From Amblyomma americanum (Eukaryota; Arthropoda; Arachnida; Ixodida; Ixodidae): 64,000 nucleotides of DNA. This document shows positions 45,145-56,198 of the stretch, piece by piece. Where the stretch lies: assembly GCF_052857255.1 (NCBI RefSeq), contig NC_135505.1, forward strand, positions 134,037,967 to 134,101,966, in the 5' to 3' direction. How positions within the stretch are numbered: position 1 is the stretch's first letter; every line of letters starts with the position of its first letter. The notes under the pieces were generated by a model. That model did not search any database, was not told where the DNA came from, and saw only the letters and a list, made by a program, of their open reading frames with translations. A program made the translations under genes and the position numbers.

Positions 45145-45153
45145 CAACTACCT

Positions 45154-45899
45154 CTTTTAGCGAAACAATTTGCACTATCGTCTGACGTACCCTTACACAA
45201 GAGCAGCCGACTGAATGACTTTGAAATCTGCTGCCATATTGTTTGACTGTACATGCCCAAGCGTTTTAGCGCAGCTGAATCCTTCAGGAATTAGCCTATA
45301 ACTTGCCAATTTACACTACACTTCAGCGATAATTTCTTCAATAAATTTACCGCAGTCTTACATTCTTCTCCACTGTGAGGTCAGCTAAGGACGAAATTTT
45401 GGAAGTGCGTACAGTCTTCGTCAAAAGTCTTAAGGCCACAGCGTACAGCTGCAGCGAAATGCCGACGTTATATCAACAGCTAGTAGTGTCGTAGCTGTCG
45501 CTGCATGCGTTAGAGTATTTAAGGTGTTTCGGAGAGCCATCCACCGGCTCCAACCGGACAGCCGCATACCGCCATTACAAAGAACCGAAACTGCTGCCAG
45601 CGAGAAGCTGGCTATGTGGCCCAGACTGCTACGCGCGCTAAGGAACACTACGCTGAGGGGCCTTCGCGGAGCGGGCAAAAGCAGCAGCTGACAGTTAGTG
45701 CATGCGGCTGGCGTGTCCGGCTGACGTTTGTCACGAAGGCGGTGGTAGTAAAAGGGCGGGAGAGGGAAAGGGGATGAGAGAGAGAGAGAGCGACGGATAG
45801 AGCTGCATGACCCCCCTTCTTCCGCCATACGAGGAACTCGGGAGGGGGGGGGGGGGGGGGTCTGTTCGCGGAATCCGCCGCAAGGGGTCGCTCGCAACG
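45154..45899. other. Intergenic stretch
   Basis: No gene was recognised. It holds (GA)n at about 45777-45790 and a 17-G run at 45844-45860. Confidence 0.4.
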
Positions 45900-46325
45900 T
45901 CATTCAGACTTAGAACGCGCAGCTACAAAAAGAAATTTAACGAAGAAGATGACACATGTGCTGTGTGGTAAATCTGCAGAAACAATAAAACACCTCATCC
46001 TAAAATGTGATGGTATCCATCCCGATGTCGATGCAGGCACAGTCACTCTTCCTGAGGCCTTAGGGTTTAGAGATAACAACAGTCATGTGAATAAATCTGC
46101 GGCTGAAATTAGCAAAAAGCGATTCGAAGATCGGTGGCACAAAAGCAGAGAGGTTACATAGGTTTTTAAGTGCAGGAAGACGTATTTTAAAGAAAATGGC
46201 GAATTTATTAACAACTCACAACAGAGTTCAACAAAAATAAAGGGAAAAAAACTCAGCATAGTGGCAACTACCACTGCCCCGTTTCAAAGGGGACGCTCCT
46301 ACCTTCCATCCATCCATCCATCCAC
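45900..46325 (+). mobile_element. Non-LTR retrotransposon 3' end with (CATC)n tail
   Basis: A frame at 45949-46161 reads 'THVLCGKSAETIKHLILKC', resembling the C-H-C zinc-knuckle-like tail found after the reverse transcriptase in several LINE clades, and continues 'ALGF' and 'FEDRW'. It is followed by a short 3' UTR and a 'ccatccatccatccatcc' tail. It is 5'-truncated and so inactive. Confidence 0.6.
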
Positions 46326-48105
46326 TCTCGTTCCCGAGTTTCTCCAAGAACGAAATCTTCCCACATCAGCGCGGGCGGTCGACCGTGTGTACAGCCCTGT
46401 CCAATATAAAAGGGAACGCCTACAGCTGGCACTCAACAACCAAATTATGTAATTTTTCTTCCCACCCTATTTATTCGAAGTTGCAGGAGTATAAAGCAAG
46501 GCGGATTCGTCCACGAAAATGCCGCTTAGGAAACACCAGCATCAAGTATGGCTTCAGGAGAGTATTTATGGGTCACTCTAGGAGGAGGCAATTGGGTGAG
46601 GGGGGGGGGGGGGGGGATTTACAGGCATGAGGCAGGCGCATTTGAACCATGCATTTATGTATTTATTGGGCATTTTCCTCTGAAAGAAAAAAAAAGGAGG
46701 CGGGGTTCAACATGATTTTCCTATGCAAAACTTTTCGCTGAACACCCCCCCCCCCCCCCGCCCTTCCCATAAATACGCCCCTGGATGGCTAATTACTCAT
46801 ACTTGGAAAGTATTCACTGACAGCTCGCGAAACAAGTGCTGCCTGTCGTAATACAACCTGCCGACGAACCATGAGTCCTTGATCACTGGGTCCACGGGAG
46901 CTTACTGTAAGGCTCACCACTGATCTTCAAATGGTGGCTTAAAGTAGAAACCTAGCACATAATTAGGGGAGAACGTGCTGTTACAGAACATGCTTAAACT
47001 GCGATCGAATCGATTCGCTTGACTTGGTTGTCGCTTTACTCTACACAAGTATATGCATATAATGCAGGCATATAGTGATCTCAACTGGATTCACCGCAAC
47101 CACCGTCTCTTGCGGCTAAATTTTGCTTCGGCTAGCGTAACAGCGATCGTCACATATTCATTATTTTCTCGCCAAGTCGTCATACTTCCGCTTCTGAAGA
47201 GACAGGCGTGAAACGTTCGACATCACCTTTCTTTTCATAACAAAGTGTACGATGTCCATTACGAATCACAACGCGTATTGTGCCAGTGAGTGACTATAAC
47301 TTCAAGAAAGCTCTTTTTTTTCTTACAGCACAGTTTGCTTCCGAAACTCATGGACCTTGTATAACCGACAAGGCTCCCGTGTGGGAGCCGAAACGTCATT
47401 CCGTCATAATTTTTGGTCGGTGCGACTTACTAATATCATGTACCATCCCTACCAGAGGGGATTCCGTGAGACCCTCGACTACAAACGACAGCAACGTCCT
47501 GAAGCCTGAATTCCCTTGGCACGTCACGTGCGAAATGGGCATTCGACTAGCCATCATCATCAGCATAAGTACGCCTAATCCAGGACAAAAAGCTTCTTGC
47601 ATAACCCTCCAATTAACCCTGTTCTGTGGCAGCTGACAGCTGTTCACCATTACGCCATCTCCTGATATTGTTAGTTAGGCTTCGTGTGACACGAGATGAC
47701 AGCGATTGAGTACGACGCGATACATGCACGCATAAAAAGCACTTGTACACAGCCACAAACCCACGCACAAGCGAGGCAATCCGCCTTTTGAGCGACCAAT
47801 CGCAATACACAAGAGGCGTTTCATGGAAACAATCCCGTTGAAGGACAGGTTGGCGTCGTTCCCTGCTGCTACCGAGTCTCTCCCACAAACAACGAAGTGC
47901 GCAGCATAAATAGCCAGAGACTGAAGAACAGTCATGGGCGTCTCATGTGATGACGCGAAGCTTTCGCATACGAAAACGTAGTGCCGACACTCCTCAAGAA
48001 CACATGTGTCCTCCTCGACTATGAAATTTTCCATATACCTCCAAAATACCAACGTGGGCCTGATATCAAGTAATTCATCGTGCCAGTTTGTATTTCTCCT
48101 TCTTT
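46326..48105. other. Intergenic stretch with LINE tail fragment
   Basis: It holds a 17-G run (46600-46616), a 15-C run (46745-46759) and an antisense RTE-like LINE tail at about 47551-47650 ('ctccaattaaccctgttctg'). No gene was recognised. Confidence 0.4.
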
Positions 48106-48413
48106 AATAATTGGTTTTGAGGGGAAAGGAAATGTCGCCGTATCTGTCTCATATATCGTTGGACACCTGAACCGCGCCGTAAGGGAAGGGATAAAGGAGG
48201 GAGTGAAAGAAGAAAGGAAGAAAGAGGTGCCGTAGTGGAGGACTCCGGAATAATTTCGACCACCTGGGGATCTTTAACGTGCGCTGACATCGCACAGCAC
48301 ACGGGCGCCTTAGCGTTTTTCCTCCATAAAAACGCAGCCGCCGCGGTCGGGTTCGAACCCGGGAACTCTGGATCAGAAGTCGAGCACCCTAACCACTGAG
48401 CCACCGCGGCGGG
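48106..48413 (-). mobile_element. Full-length Ruka-like SINE
   Basis: On the minus strand it has A box 'tggctcagtggttagggtg', B box 'gggttcgaaccc', a complete body and a very short tail ('caattatt'). No clear target duplication was seen. Confidence 0.85.
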
Positions 48414-51303
48414 TTTTCGTGTTGTTTTTGAGAGCATGAGCTTTTTCTTTTCCACAACGCGTGACCGGTGTTCATGTCAAACTATGCGCGCGAACAAGAT
48501 GACGTAACTCAAGAAAAACAACAAAATTACCAATACGCCTCTAGCGCCGATTTTATCACGTGATCGCCTAGATAACATCAGTGGAAACAGCGCCTGTATA
48601 CGTACTACAAGGCGGACAACATGCTAAATATTCGTATCAGTGAGTGACAACGATATCGGTACAGAACACAGACCCTAAACAGGGAACAAATTACTGAACC
48701 GATAATGAACTGAATTAAACAATATTAGAACACGTTGGAGAACAAATAGAACCATGGAAAGTGAGAGTAGCGCAAAACGGGACAAAGGGACAGAGAAAGA
48801 CAGACAACACAGGCGATCACCGTTACCGACTCGCCCAAGTTTCTACCCTTGTGAACAAATAGAAGTTGTCTTTCCTTTAATGTGGTTTCAACTTCTACCG
48901 CTTTGAATTTTTCCTCAGTTTCATTTGTTCATTCGTTTCCCTGGCATGTAAAATGGATGACACTTCCTAAGGCATCGCTCTGAGGAATAGATGGAATATA
49001 TCGTACAGAGCACGGTCGTCTTCAGCGAGGCCGGACGTACTTGACCTGTAGCTGTGGTCTTTCCCCGCGCTTCTTGTAAAAACAAACGACCCGTGCATCG
49101 GCACGGCAGCAATGGCTTCGGGCGCGACAACGCTCCCACAGACTTTGACTCGGACGCAAACACATTTCCCCGCTTTGTTTTGCCCGCGATAAGCGTCCTT
49201 TCACCGTCTGGCAGCGCCGACGGGCCAATATCGGGCTGAGAAAAAAAATGTAAAAAAAAAGTCCTCAGACGCAGCGAAATTTCGCATGTTCTACGGAAAC
49301 TGCGCCGCAGTACAGCATCTTTTTCTCTGCAGTTTTCCAGACTCTCCAGGCGCGTAACACTTCACACAGTGGGTTCACAGTCACGATAAATACCCTGAGC
49401 TGAGCTCGAGTGCGAGTCGAAGCGAAAGCTAAGACCAACGTCTTTCAAAAGCTACCACGCAGTCGTTTCGAAACCAGCCCGAAAGTGCACGAATGTCGTA
49501 AGTCGCGATGTACCGCTCCCAAACGTTTTCGCACTGTAGCTAAAAACGCATCTCGCTGACGCGGCTACAGTTACAAAGTATCTTCAGCTCCGCGAACGCT
49601 GACTTCGGAATTCGGTTCAGCGCCGACATCGACGTTACGTACGACGCGAATCCGAACAAGATCGAGCTACCAGCTCCGCGACTGGATCAACCTTCATCAG
49701 CGAGTTTACGATCTACGCGAATGATCCCGCACCCTGCGCTAGACCTAATCCCGCCGGCTTTTGGGGTTGAAGCGCTACGTACGCCTTGCGCCGCCGACTC
49801 AGTAGCTCACCGAAGCTGCGGAGCCTACTCACCGAGTTCGCTGCTGTTGCTAGGTCTTTTCCTTTGAGATGAACACGGCGACGCATGCCGACTCTCATCG
49901 TTCATGAAGGTAGAGAACACCCGTCGTACCGAAGGCAAGCCGAAGGCTCGTCACACAACAGACCGAGCGCTCGCGGTCCGCCGGCAAAGCCCTCGCGACG
50001 AAGAAGCGGGCACTGCGGTCGCAACGGCGGCAGCAACGGACTCGGCAGCGGCGGCGTACTGCTGAGCTACGCGCGACATTTTTTTGTTCCTCTCTTTTAC
50101 ATTTTTGTTAACTAGTGAGGGTAAGTGAGGGCTCTCTCGGCCTTCTTGTCCGCTCTCGCCTTCGTGTTTTCGCGTTCTCTCTCGTGTTTTTCTATCCGCG
50201 GGGTTGGCCGCAGGGGCACGGCGACGCTGCAGTCAGCAGGGGAAGAGAGAAAGCTGCGTCTCTCTCTCACTCCTACCTCCTTGCTCTCTCAAAGCAGCGG
50301 TTTTCGCCGCCCCGCATGCTCTCCGAGCTCTCAAATGCATACTCGGACCACTTTCATATCTGACATGATGGGAGTGTCCCGCAGTTTTCGCGTTCCATCG
50401 CGTCTAAAGGCGAAAACGAAGACAATGGATCATGGACCTTGCATTGACATGCTGAGGAGTCTCAGGAGAGAGAGAGGGATGTGAAGGCGTCAGCAGTGAC
50501 GCATCTTGACGTCTTCAGTGACGCCACCGCAACCTTTCGAAGGGAGAGGTTATAAAGCGCCATCTCTGAAGTAGAGATTGAAGCCTGACACTGAGCGTGG
50601 CCTCCACGATCGGCACCGGCCGCGATGCACTTAATCGCAGAGGCCACGCTCTGAGATTCGAAACTGGCGCGGCAATCTCGAAGGCCAGAATTGAGCGCGC
50701 TGCTTGTCTTGTCGTGCAGGTCGCTGTCGCCTTATTAATCAGTCGCCTTATTAATCAATTTCTCATGTCCGTACAAGTCAGCAATATTTTGTTATTATGA
50801 ATAAAAGAAGCAAGTGTTCGGTTCAGTCGAAGAACCTATGTGTAGTTATCGCACAACTAAGCTGTTGGGGATACGAAGAGGGACTGTTCATAAAAAATAG
50901 TTCTCCATAAGGGGAATCAGAAAACAAGTTTAAAGGGGGACATGGTAGAAAGTCAATTATGTCTGTTATTGATTTCACGTGTGCATGGAGATATCAGAAC
51001 CTTAGATGGGGAGAAATCAGGTCGATCGAGGTGCAACGATGAACACCTCAGAAGTTCCCGGTTCTTTGACAACGTCCTTCTACTTGCGTATTGTCCAGGT
51101 CGACATATTTTTGAATCCTCCTAATTTGCCAATTATGAAAGGTAAATAAGTTAACTTTTATACTTAATAATTTTAGCGCAAAATTTTCAATGTAAAAGTC
51201 GTAGATCAAAGTTTGGAACTGCCTATGCAAGTTGTTTTCTTCAAAGTTGGTTCCTTCGTTTAGAGCTTGCAGACCTGGATCTGAAAATTGTCATATGATT
51301 CCG
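48414..51303. other. Intergenic stretch, partly CpG-rich
   Basis: No protein gene was recognised. 49.3-50.1 kb is CpG-dense and ends at a strong donor-like 'gagg|gtaagtga' near 50119, so it could be a promoter with a non-coding first exon on the + strand. 50.1-50.35 kb is rich in 'tctctctc'. Left of the gap the sequence is AT-rich. Confidence 0.35.
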
Positions 51304-51403
51304 NNNNNNNNNNNNNNNNNNNNNNNNNNNNNNNNNNNNNNNNNNNNNNNNNNNNNNNNNNNNNNNNNNNNNNNNNNNNNNNNNNNNNNNNNNNNNNNNN
51401 NNN
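51304..51403. other. Assembly gap (100 N)
   Basis: Exactly 100 Ns, the conventional size for a gap of unknown length. The 27 bases on each side are almost the same sequence (51277-51303 and 51404-51430). Confidence 0.99.
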
Positions 51404-52380
51404 GGATTTGAAAATTGTCACATGATTCCGCGCTCCAGCGTAGCGTTGCGCAGTTAGCACCCTCAAACGTGCCCCAACTGAGGAACACGGTTGGGCAAAG
51501 CCGTAAACAATTTATAAATCACCGGTCACAGCAGTGGTTGTGCGATGCGCGGGCAGCATACACAGTATTGTTCATCTTTATCGTGAAGAGTTCTAAAAAT
51601 TTTCCTGCCTCAACTGCTGGCTCGCTTGCGGTGAAACTGAGCACAGAGGCAGGGAACCGGGGGGGGGGGGGGGGGCAACATGTTTCCAGAGGGGGCACCG
51701 CCCCCACCCCCCCCAACCTCCAGTCTCTCAATTGTCAGAAATCTGGCCCATGCAATTAAACACATCAGTTATAGGACTCTTAATGCAAAGCACAGTGGGG
51801 CTGAGCTACTTGGCTTCGTGGCCAGTTGTAGCCAGTGTCGTCACCATAAAGTGACAATTTGCATCAACCTTTCAACATTGGAAAATAAAAAAAATAGAAA
51901 TATGAAATTTAGTATGTAAATGAGCATTAAATAAATAAGTAACAAAATAAGCTCGAAGTCTTGCCCCCGACTCGAAAAAAAAAGTTCCGGAGTCCCTGCA
52001 CAGAGCTTACGTATTGTAGTAACTTATGCCTCGTAGCAAATTTGAAAATTGGCACTTAGTTCAGCCACGCATGAGCGGTGGCGCCATCAAAGGACCCGCG
52101 CACCCTTGCAACGCTCGCCCCAGCGCCTTTCGCGTCCTGGAGCTTTCCTCCGCAAACAACAGAGGGCGCCACCACCCTTAGTTGAAAAAAAAAATGGCGT
52201 TCCCAGTTTTGAAGCGAAAGCTTCACTACGCCAGGCTTTCAACAGGGTAGTGTAGTACCATTTATGACCTTGAAAAGCTTTAGAGATCAAACCGTGGAGC
52301 AAAGTCACGTAGGTCACGGAACAAAGTCAAGTAAAGGCCATGGTGGCGCCAAACCAAGATGGTGGGCCACCCCCCAAATC
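51404..52380. other. Intergenic stretch
   Basis: It holds a 17-G run (51659-51675) close to a C-rich patch at 51694-51716. No gene was recognised. Confidence 0.4.
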
Positions 52381-52619
52381 TGGTTTGTTTGGTTTATGAG
52401 GGTTTAACGTCCCAAAGCGACTCAGGCTATGAGAGACGCCGTAGTGAAGGGCTCCGGGAATTTCGACCACCCGGGGTTCTTTAACGTGCACTGACATCGC
52501 ACAGTACACGGGCCTCTAGAATTTCGCCTCCATCGAAATTCGACCGCCGCGGCCGGGATCGGACACGCGTCTTTCAGGCCAGCAGCCGAGCGCCATAACC
52601 ACTCAGCCACCGCGGCGGA
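52381..52619 (-). mobile_element. Type-2 SINE flanked by poly-C-containing target duplication
   Basis: On the minus strand it has A box 'tggctgagtggttatggcg', a damaged B box ('tgtccgatcccgg') and the 'cataaaccaaacaaacca' end. The flanks are A-C6-AAATCT on the left and A-C21-AAATCT on the right. Confidence 0.8.
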
Positions 52620-52862
52620 CCCCCCCCCCCCCCCCCCCCCAAATCTCTCGAAGGTCAAGGTCAAGGGCCGAAGATCTGGGACAACTTGCGATGCTGTATG
52701 ACGGTGACGTCTATAAAAGGAAGGTCTATAAAGCACATCAATAATGGAGATAGATGCTCTGCTTGACAACGAGGGCGGAGCCACCCTCTGTGATGTCAAT
52801 GGGGAGCTGTGTATATATATATATACCAACGGCGAGCCGGTGGGGTAGAAAGCGGTTTTGCG

Positions 52863-53069
52863 ATGGAGGCGGAAGAACATCCTGTCGTGATAGCGCGCCG
52901 GAAAGCGAAGCTTCAACGTTTCAATGAGGCTAGGAAGAAACGCCGTGCCGAAGAGACAGAATTAGAACGCAGAGTCGGCGGTTCCTTTCGCTTCTCACCA
53001 GGTTTAACCAAAGCTAAACCACAGCTATTTTTTTTTTGTTCGTCAATCTCCGTGCGGGTTACGGGTTAA
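52863..53069 (+). CDS. Short basic ORF behind TATA-like boxes, doubtful
   Basis: The ATG at 52863 opens 68 codons that begin with an acidic start and a basic helix ('ARRKAKLQRFNEARKKRRAE'). It is preceded by 'tataaaagg' near 52713 and a (TA)n box near 52812. It may be the first coding exon of a mobile-element protein, as similar Arg/Lys starts occur in tick repeat families. The last part of the frame is low complexity. I do not recognise a domain. Confidence 0.3.
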   Translation: MEAEEHPVVIARRKAKLQRFNEARKKRRAEETELERRVGGSFRFSPGLTKAKPQLFFFCSSISVRVTG

Positions 53070-55261
53070 CATATGCCCGGTTGAACCAGGTAAGTACCAT
53101 TGTCAGACTTAAGTTACATCAGTACCCAAGCTCTGCGTGCAGGTTAACCGTAAACGAGCCAGTGGTTGAGGCGGGAAATTTGTTTTAAGTCTTCACGATA
53201 AAGATGCTCAATATGCTGACGCGTACCCGCCAAATAAAGAGACGTCGGCGTTAGGCTTCTCTGCAGTACGCTGCGACGGGCAGATGAAGCAATGATGACG
53301 TCACCTGCGACGGTGCTACGTTTCCAGAAGAGAAACGGTAGTTTCAAGGAAGAAAACCAGCGCCACGGAAAGTGAAGCCCACGAACTATTGCTTGGCGGC
53401 ATCGGACGACACACGGCAGCATGTGGGCGAAGGCAGCGGTCACCTGAAAGTTCGGCTATAATGACGTCACCACAAGTTTCCCCACACTTCTCCAGCGTCG
53501 TGAGGAGAAGCCTGAACACCGTCGCGCTTTTAATCGGCGATTACGTCACCATTTTAAATGCCAGCGCAAAACTACTAGGCACGCTTTACCTAGATACTTC
53601 ACACATTCGAATTCTTGTATAACGTCGAATTCTTGAAAAAAGCATTTCACCTTACGTTTCCAAGATTGTGGGGAACCAGCAATGTAGATTCGCGGTACCA
53701 TAGCGCCACGCCCGTAATCGCCACTGGGCCCCATCTTTCATTTTTGAAGATCTTGCTTTTCGCCAAAGTAATGAGAAGGTTTTTTTAGCCCGGGTGGCCA
53801 CCTTACTCAAGACGGCGCGCCCGTTTTTGGAAAGCTTTCTTTACTGCTTCGCTCACGTGATCTCACGTGATCACCCTGTATGTGCGCGACGAAATGCTGC
53901 AATATATCTGCATATCTACTAGGACAACCTGACAGGCAATAGCACGGGCAATAGCACGGGCAATAGCGGTTCACTATTGTGTCCTTATGCCAGGTGCTTC
54001 ACTTAAGATGTTCTGCGATTTTTAAAAATAGCCCTTTTGAGTTAGGAAGGTGCTTTTTTTTTCGGAATGACATTTTCAGTGGTGTAGCGCATGAGAACAC
54101 AGCTTAGACGTGCTGTCTAGTAGGCTGGTTAATTAATATTTGGTACGCAACTTTTTAACTATTGCTGATTAAATTCTTCTTAGTTAGCGGAATCCGCTCA
54201 TCGCAGATACTGGCAAGTCGAATTAACTCACCGGAACTGACGTTTTCGCTCATTTACCACATGCATGCTTTGTTACACAATGGACGTTAATAGTTTTTAA
54301 GCGAGCGTTCGCGTTCACTTGGTTAATACGGTGCCGATGTCACTTAAAATCCAGCTTGAAGGAAAGACAAGTTGAATCCCGAGAGGAAAAAAACTCGATT
54401 TTATTCGCCATAAAGTGAGTCTCAACATTAATTAAAACTGCATGTACGCCTTATTTTTACAAGCTGGCGCCACTAGGTGGAACGAATTAACTGTTCGCTG
54501 CGCAGCTTCAAACAGTGTACAACTAAAACGCGAATATCAAAAACTAAGAAAAGCGGACGTGACATTTTAAACAACAATTGTAAATTCATGGCTAATAAAA
54601 ATCTGTTAGCTGCGCGAACACCCTACGCAAGCGGTCCCGGTTTTGTTTTAACGCACAATTTATTGTCCCCCCCCCCCCTTCGGTGCATTCAAAGGGCACC
54701 TCATTTATTATATAACGTATTAAAATTGGGCCCTGTTCTGCGTTCACAATTACGTGACCGTGTTGCCAGAAACTGGTGCACTACTTAAGTTAGGCGGTAG
54801 CAATGGTCACAACCACCCGTACTGACATAACAGAGCGCATTTCCTCTACGTAACGCCACGCAACGTGAACAGCCTCCCCTTCCTAACGGCACTTCCTGTA
54901 GCTTTAACGATATATATGTACACACAGCGTTTAAGCGATATTTAAGGATCAGGCGTGCAGACCAGTTGAAGTGCCACTGAAGATAGAGGCGCCTGCATAT
55001 ATCTCTGACGAATGTTTGCCAAACTCTTGAGCAACATCTTTTGAGTGCTTTACCCTTGACGCCACTCAATCTTCCCTTAATTTTCTATTTTTGTAAGTGA
55101 TATCGGTTCAAGCCGAAGAATGAGTTCAATACATGCTAAAACTGACACGCCCGCACCCGAACCCCACAGTGGTGCATGCACATCAGCATAAAGCTCTGTT
55201 AGGAGTTTAAATATAAGATAAACGCAGAAATGCCTGCCTGTGTGGCACACAGCACTAATAA
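53070..55261. other. Intergenic stretch with a half copy of the large foldback element
   Basis: About 53990-54190 resembles one arm of the 11483-12134 element ('agcttagacgtgctgtctag', 'ggctggttaattaatatt', 'ttttgagttagga'). It also holds a 12-C run at 54667-54678 and minus-strand AATAAA signals near 54660-54705. No gene was recognised. Confidence 0.45.
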
Positions 55262-55965
55262 CATGCCGTAGGCCTTTCTCCTATACGGTACATGCTGCAG
55301 ACATTTGCTGTTATATGTCTGCTTTTGAAATGATGTAGGCCTTTATCTTAAATAAGTGGCAATTAAGTTTATCCTATATTGATACAGCAAACCCTTGTTT
55401 TACACCTGTGCAGAGAAAATGCCTTCACAGTGTTAAGAGTAGGCCTTTCTCCTGGGGTGCTAGTTGAAAAATACGTTTTCAAGCATTTCAAATGTTCAAA
55501 GATTGCAGGAGTATCTCCAAATGAGGAGGCGGGAAAAAGGCCTATGCAGCTCAAATGCTGCAGGCCTTTACATCGCTTGAGGAGAAAGGCCTTTACTGTT
55601 AAAATACTGTAAGTCTTCCTCCCTCAGCACTGAAGCACGGCACTGAAATCCTTCCTCCCGCAGCGCCGTATGAAAAACACCTCTTGTCTTATTTCTGTTG
55701 TTCAATAACGGCAGGCTTATCTCGTAATGAGGAGGTAAAGAGAAAATCCTTTGCTGCTGTAAGGCCTTTACACCGCTTGAGGAGAAAGGCCTTTACTGTT
55801 CAAACTGCGTAGGCCTTTCTCCCATGACGCTGAAGGCCTTCCTCCTGTGGCGCTGCATGAAAAAGACCTTTCTTTCTCCCAATGAGCCAATGGGAGAAAA
55901 GTCCTTGCTGTACATAGGCTGCAGGCATTTCTCCAGCAGCCTGATGGGCACACACGGTGGCCCAT
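55262..55965 (+). pseudogene. Degenerate C2H2 zinc-finger-like repeat relic
   Basis: Motifs of the form 'gtaggcctttctcc' and 'gaggagaaaggcctttactg' recur at about 55267, 55336, 55441, 55508, 55561, 55609, 55711, 55769, 55810 and 55921. Translated locally they give pieces like 'EKGLYCSNCVGLSP' and 'GEKSLLYIGCRHFSSSLMGT', as in tandem C2H2 fingers with 'TGEK' linkers. Frames are broken and many Cys/His are lost. It could instead be an unrelated minisatellite. Confidence 0.4.
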
Positions 55966-55997
55966 GGGAGGCACGCAAGCAACCAGGCCGTCGAAGA

Positions 55998-56198
55998 CTA
56001 GATCCGGCGGTTTCCGTTGCAGGCTCCGTAGTGCTGCTGATGCTCCACACGGCCCGAGACGGTGGTGAACTCGCCGCTGGTCGAGTTGGCGGCGAGCCTG
56101 CCCTGGTCCTCTTCCAGCAGCCGCCGGTGGGGAGGGGATCGAACGCCCTTGCCTCTGCTGCACATTTCGTGGATGTAGGCGGTCACCAGCAACGCCGC
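55998..56198 (-). CDS. SLC18B1: SLC18B1-like terminal exon
   Basis: After the acceptor 'ctcacctacgcag', 'AALLVTAYI' completes TM12. A hydrophilic cytoplasmic tail of about 57 residues then ends at TAG (55998-56000). No AATAAA lies close downstream on the minus strand. Confidence 0.85.
   Translation of the reverse strand, partial: AALLVTAYIHEMCSRGKGVRSPPHRRLLEEDQGRLAANSTSGEFTTVSGRVEHQQHYGACNGNRRI

Noticed and set aside
45430..45903. 157-codon minus frame rich in Pro and Ser
   Set aside because: It depends on the 17-G run (poly-Pro) and GA repeats, so it is low-complexity and not coding-like.
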